Positions 60,089 through 64,000 of a stretch of 64,000 nt of DNA are shown here, one piece after another. Source of the DNA: Linnemannia schmuckeri (taxonomy: Eukaryota > Mortierellomycota > Mortierellomycetes > Mortierellales > Mortierellaceae); contig JANATG010000008.1 in the NCBI GenBank assembly GCA_029449235.1, positions 2,643,832-2,707,831 of the forward strand. Reading direction: 5' to 3'. The notes under the pieces were generated by a model. That model made no database searches, was not told the DNA's origin, and was given only the letters and a program-made list of their open reading frames with translations. Within the stretch, counting starts at the first letter, position 1; every line of letters starts with the position of its first letter. Made by a program: the position numbers and the translations under genes.

Positions 60089-60382
60089 TCACCATCTACA
60101 CTCTCCATACTTGATTCCAAGCCGAAGACTCTCCAATATTTCCTTTTGGTTGTGTATAATTATATTCTGGTTCTCCAACAATGTTCCCAATATAATCATG
60201 GTTGTCATCTTCGCCTCTTCCTTTCTTCTATTAGATCTTAGTTTAATACAATCTATACATATGGATTTACTAAAGTCATAGCAGTCCATTTCTCTATCCT
60301 TTCTCCTCTCACAGATATTACACTTTTTGTTCATTTTACTATTTCCGAATGGTTGGGTAAATAGGCGAGGTAAGTTTATCAC
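60089..60382 (-). CDS. Possible small four-cysteine (zinc-binding) protein
   Basis: 97 codons from an ATG at 60382; a second ATG at residue 17 (60334) gives a more natural 81-residue start. Two CxxC pairs (CNIC and CIDC), spaced by ~16 residues with an extra Cys between, could bind one zinc ion. A basic helix (KLRSNRRKEEAK) and a hydrophobic/amphipathic helix (MIILGTLLENQNIIIHNQKE) follow. It is short, AT-rich and lies among relics, so it may be a fragment of a mobile element. No family recognised. Confidence 0.35.
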   Translation of the reverse strand: MINLPRLFTQPFGNSKMNKKCNICERRKDREMDCYDFSKSICIDCIKLRSNRRKEEAKMTTMIILGTLLENQNIIIHNQKEILESLRLGIKYGECRW

Positions 60383-60449
60383 TCATTAGCAGGCAGAGTC
60401 TATGCTTAACTAGTTTCTACCATGCCAAAGTTATTAACTAAATCACGCC

Positions 60450-62155
60450 AACAAGAGGCGGTGTCCGACTTTGTATACTCTACGGGATTGGAGCTATGAA
60501 TGTTTGTGTATCTGAACGCCTTTTTAGACAACCATCGAAAGCTGTATCCACTAGATATCAGAGTGCACAGTGTCCAAGGAATCAGAACGTTGTTGGAAAT
60601 CTCCTATAAGGGAATTAGCAAAGGGATTCGTGCGATTGGCTTGCTCACGCTGGAGAATACATGATTAGTCGGAAGAAATAAAACGCCATTCTTAAAAACT
60701 CCATTAACTTACCTTACCTATCACGTCGAATGGAACGATCAAAGGAAGCGCTTGTAAACGATGTTCTCAACGAAAAATCCCATCTTATTCCCGACATGAG
60801 TAGACTTTATAAGTGCACCTGATAGTACTGCAATAACAGGATTCTATGGCATTTCCAAGCTCTTCTGTGACTCAATAATTTTCTTTGATATGTGCAATCG
60901 TGCTAGAGAAGACGACACCAAGGGAACAAAAACTGGAAAGTATATAGCGGAACTAAGGAACGCATTCAGACAATATCTGTTGGACGTGGAGTTGATTAAA
61001 GTAGCCTATGATGGTCATATAGACGCCGACGACGACATCTTTACAAGATAGGGTCTCATCGTAAAGAATTTGGTGATGAACCAGTACAAGGCTGGATACA
61101 TTGCTATTAAACAATCTCTGGATTACACCCGCGTCAAGAGGGTTATTCCTATATTGGCAAACTTACTTTCTATTTTAGAAAAGAAGTCCATAATCCATCA
61201 TAACATAGACTTCCTACAATTGTAAACATATAACCACCCAAAATTAGCTGGCTGGTATATCCTTCAAAGCAGAGCTGGAAAATTAAGGATGATTTACGTT
61301 GAGTTGGGTTACCATTGTATCTCTTATAAGGAACGAGAAAGGGACAAAAGATATCCGCTACAAAGTGTGCAATAAGTTTGTCCACATGTTGGAAAGTGCT
61401 GAGTGAGAAAAAGTCTAGGTCTCGAATGGAAGGAAGATCTTAATGACAGAAGGGAGCATCCCGGACGACGAGTTGAGCATTACAAGGACCATGGCTATAC
61501 TCGGATCGAGCTGACAATTTATGGACCATAGCTACGTTCGTTATGGAAGTACCAGAGTCGAATTAACGAGGCTCAAGAGTTTCTACAGGGTTGTAAAACG
61601 TTCAAGTGTTTGTATAAGAACAAATGGAAAGAAGAGCCAACTGTAACACCACAATAGTAGCCGTATATTTTCCCAAGAAAACTGTTCGCTTTTTGTCATT
61701 GGTGAACTCACTCACCACTAAGTAAGTAGGCTGTATAAGGAGTAACGTATCCTTCTAAACCGTTCCTAATTATTGGTGATTGTTCTTTTCACGACCGCAC
61801 TATCCACTACTTTGAAGCGGATGTGGACGAGAATGAAGAAGCCATAATTACCAAAGTAAAGACATTTAAGCGAATACTCAATGTATGGCGAGAACCATGG
61901 TCAAAGGCCCACGGAAAAGAAGGTATCCTTCCCGCAAAGAGTGACCAAATGACGCTATTAAAATTTCGTAGTGTTGGTATTATTATGGTAAGTACAATCG
62001 TATCGCGTGGCCAAAGAAAGCCCCATGACAGGCATAGTCCTCCACTAGCCGAGAATGTTGAGTGGGAGGAAGAATCCGATGGAATGGTGTCTCGTCATGA
62101 GTCAGTCAATATTTCATATCTTGCATCTATCTGTGGAGGTTACGACGCAATTTAA
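60450..62155 (+). pseudogene. Unidentified broken coding relic next to the telomere
   Basis: A run of plus-strand patches in shifting frames has natural protein composition. They lie at ~60506-60664 (VYLNAFLDNHRKLYPLDIRV), ~60799-61051 (FYGISKLFCDSIIFFDMCNR), ~61052-61225 (IPILANLLSILEKKS), ~61417-61530 (RRVEHYKDHGYTRIELTIYG), ~61530-61655 (LWKYQSRINEAQEFLQGCKT) and ~61735-62155 (LIIGDCSFHDRTIHYFEADV). Stops or frame changes separate most patches. A GTAAGT after ~61720 could be one genuine donor. I cannot identify the protein. It could be a decayed host gene, a mobile-element gene or an integrated foreign gene. Confidence 0.4.
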
Positions 62156-62980
62156 CATACCGATTGCTACTGTGGGCACATAGGGCAACGAACTTGCGCA
62201 CATTTTTACAAAAAAGGTAATGACAGATTATAGCATAAATTCAACCTCATAGAGGCGTGAAACGTGATTCGTCCTTAAGCACAATAAATAAAGCTGGAAT
62301 TAGAGCGGTCGATGAGTAACCATGTCCTCACACTCGGCCATGTCATAGCATAGGCGCGTTACAAATTGTAACATGATTTTGAGTGTATACAAAAACATAC
62401 TAGAAGTCAATCCCAATTTACATGCTGACGGAAGTATATAGCTACAAATGGGATAAACCGCAAGGCAGTATATAATATCAACTGTGACCTTGATTGTCGC
62501 AGTCGTCTTCAGTTGGCGATAAATAACACCACATGGAAGATTGAATGAAGCGCATTGCTCTGATCTGTTTACAACGAATTCAAATATTGATCACTAAGTA
62601 CTACTTTTTGTTCAGCAAGTTAACACACAAGACGCAAGTGCGGCAATAAACATATTGGCATGAAGGAAAATTCGAAGGAATCAGTCTTCAATTTTTTCAC
62701 AGCATGAAGCAAATGATTATATTTAAGTGAGGCTAATGCGATCTTGAAACTTCAGTCATGCGATCATAGGATATTTGAGAGTATTGACCGTGTATTGATA
62801 GGAGTACTTCATAAAGAGATTTAATAGTTCATGGGAAATTGTGTTTCCGACTTTTGTAGGTTACCATATATTTTACTTTTGAATGTAAGAAACGTTATAT
62901 CATCAAGATATAATGTCAAGAAAGGGTTAATAGGAATTTACTAATTTAGATGTAATCAGAAGGGTTTAAAAAGAAATAGG
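62156..62980. other. AT-rich subtelomeric sequence without genes
   Basis: No coding patch and no repeats were recognised. It passes into telomere-like text from about 62980. Confidence 0.4.
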
Positions 62981-63119
62981 TTTTAGGGCTTAGAGTTATT
63001 AAAGATGCTAGGGTTTAATAGCCTCATATTATTTTAGAGCCTATTTGGGTTATACTTGGGTGTAGGCCCACAAAGGGTTTAGAGGTTTTATAGGGTTTTT
63101 GGGTTTTCACGATTTTACG
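62981..63119 (+). repeat. Degenerate telomere-like transition zone
   Basis: Scattered TAGGG/TTAGG words (TTTTAGGGCTTAG, CTAGGGTTTAATAG, TATAGGGTTTTTGGG) in AT-rich text, increasing toward the array. These look like mutated old telomere units at the proximal edge. Confidence 0.7.
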
Positions 63120-64000
63120 GCTTTTAGGGATCTTTTAGGGTTATTTAGGGTTTTTTAGGGTTTTTTAGGGTTTTTAGGGTTTTTTAGGGTTTTTTAGGGT
63201 TTTTTAGGGTTTTTTAGGGTTTTTTAGGGTTTTTTAGGGTTTTTTAGGGTTTTTTAGGGTTTTTTAGGGTTTTTTAGGGTTTTTTAGGGTTTTTTAGGGT
63301 TTTTTAGGGTTTTTTAGGGTTTTTTAGGGTTTTTTAGGGTTTTTAGGGTTTTTTAGGGTTTTTTAGGGTTTTTTAGGGTTTTTTAGGGTTTTTTAGGGTT
63401 TTTTAGGGTTTTTTAGGGTTTTTTAGGGTTTTTTAGGGTTTTTTAGGGTTTTTTAGGGTTTTTTTAGGGTTTTTTTAGGGTTTTTTAGGGTTTTTTTAGG
63501 GTTTTTTAGGGTTTTTTAGGGTTTTTTAGGGTTTTTTAGGGTTTTTTTAGGGTTTTTTTAGGGTTTTTTAGGGTTTTTTAGGGTTTTTTAGGGTTTTTTT
63601 AGGGTTTTTTAGGGTTTTAGGGTTTTTTAGGGTTTTTTAGGGTTTTTTAGGGTTTTTTAGGGTTTTTTAGGGTTTTTTAGGGTTTTTAGGGTTTTTTAGG
63701 GTTTTTTTAGGGTTTTTGAGGGTTTTTAGGTTTTTTAGGGTTTTAGGGTTTTTAGGGTTTTTAGGGTTTTTTAGGGTTTGTTGGGTTTTTTAGGGTTTTT
63801 TAGGGTTTTAGGGTTTTTTAGGGTTTTTTTAGGGTTTTTTAGGGTTTTTTTAGGGTTTTTTAGGGTTTTTTAGGTTTTTTTAGGGTTTTTTAGGTTTTTA
63901 TGGTTTTTTAGGGTTTTTTAGGTTTTTAGGTTTTTTTTAGGGTTTTTTAGGGTTTTTAGGGTTTTTTAGGGTTTTTTTAGGGTTTTTTTAGGGTTTTTTA
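63120..64000 (+). repeat. Telomeric array, dominant unit TTTTTTAGGG
   Basis: About 880 bases of near-perfect tandem 10-mers (six T, then AGGG), running G-rich strand 5' to 3' toward the right end of the window. That is the orientation required of a right-hand telomere. Variants with 3, 4, 5 or 7 T occur, and some units have AGG only. It is very regular at 63150-63450 and increasingly mixed from 63600 outward. The array reaches the window edge, so its true end is not visible. Confidence 0.9.

Overview
The window looks like the right-hand end of a chromosome from a filamentous fungus. Genes are intron-rich with GT-AG introns, mostly 60-250 bases long, and promoters and leaders are polypyrimidine-rich. 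Proteins carry long Gln, Asn and Ser tracts. The gene families (APSES/ankyrin cell-cycle factor, Pmc1-type calcium pump, SDHAF4, m-AAA protease, GCP2) are standard fungal ones. An attractin-like receptor and the overall style suggest an early-diverging lineage such as Mortierellomycotina/Mucoromycota. That placement is inference, not a sequence match. Splice structures were read by eye. For each spliced model offered as intact, exon lengths sum to a multiple of three and the frame closes.

From 1 to about 48 kb the window is ordinary gene-rich euchromatin. In order it holds SDHAF4 (+), an orphan acidic protein (-), a complete PIF/Harbinger transposon (4000-7157) and a tiny ATPase-inhibitor-like protein (-). 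Then come a BAR-SH3 protein (+), a giant Q-rich APSES/ankyrin factor (+), an MFS transporter (-), a P-type Ca2+-ATPase (+), an attractin-like CUB/EGF/kelch/PSI receptor (+), a four-TM protein (-), a mitochondrial m-AAA protease (-) and gamma-tubulin complex component GCP2 (+). The protease and GCP2 are divergently transcribed from a shared spacer of about 0.6 kb.

From about 48 kb outward the sequence becomes a mobile-element graveyard. A small gene is split just after its start codon by a 421-bp hAT-type MITE with 8-bp target duplications. A 5'-truncated, frameshifted LINE with a poly(A) tail is flanked by a perfect 14-bp target duplication (50530-52577). Next is a decayed element with imperfect terminal inverted repeats (about 52678-54806), then a few doubtful small genes, three copies of a 58-bp tandem repeat and a broken unidentified coding relic (about 60.45-62.16 kb). 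The last ~0.9 kb is an array of TTTTTTAGGG, G-rich strand running 5' to 3' toward the end, as expected for a right telomere. The unit differs from the usual fungal TTAGGG.

The intact genes are mostly unrelated housekeeping functions. Three act in mitochondria: complex II assembly, inner-membrane proteolysis and possibly F1-ATPase control. The most unusual items are the ten-base telomere unit, the ~770-residue Q-rich extension in front of the APSES domain, the fungal attractin-like receptor, the MITE-split gene and the unidentified relic next to the telomere. No tRNA, rRNA or CRISPR was seen.
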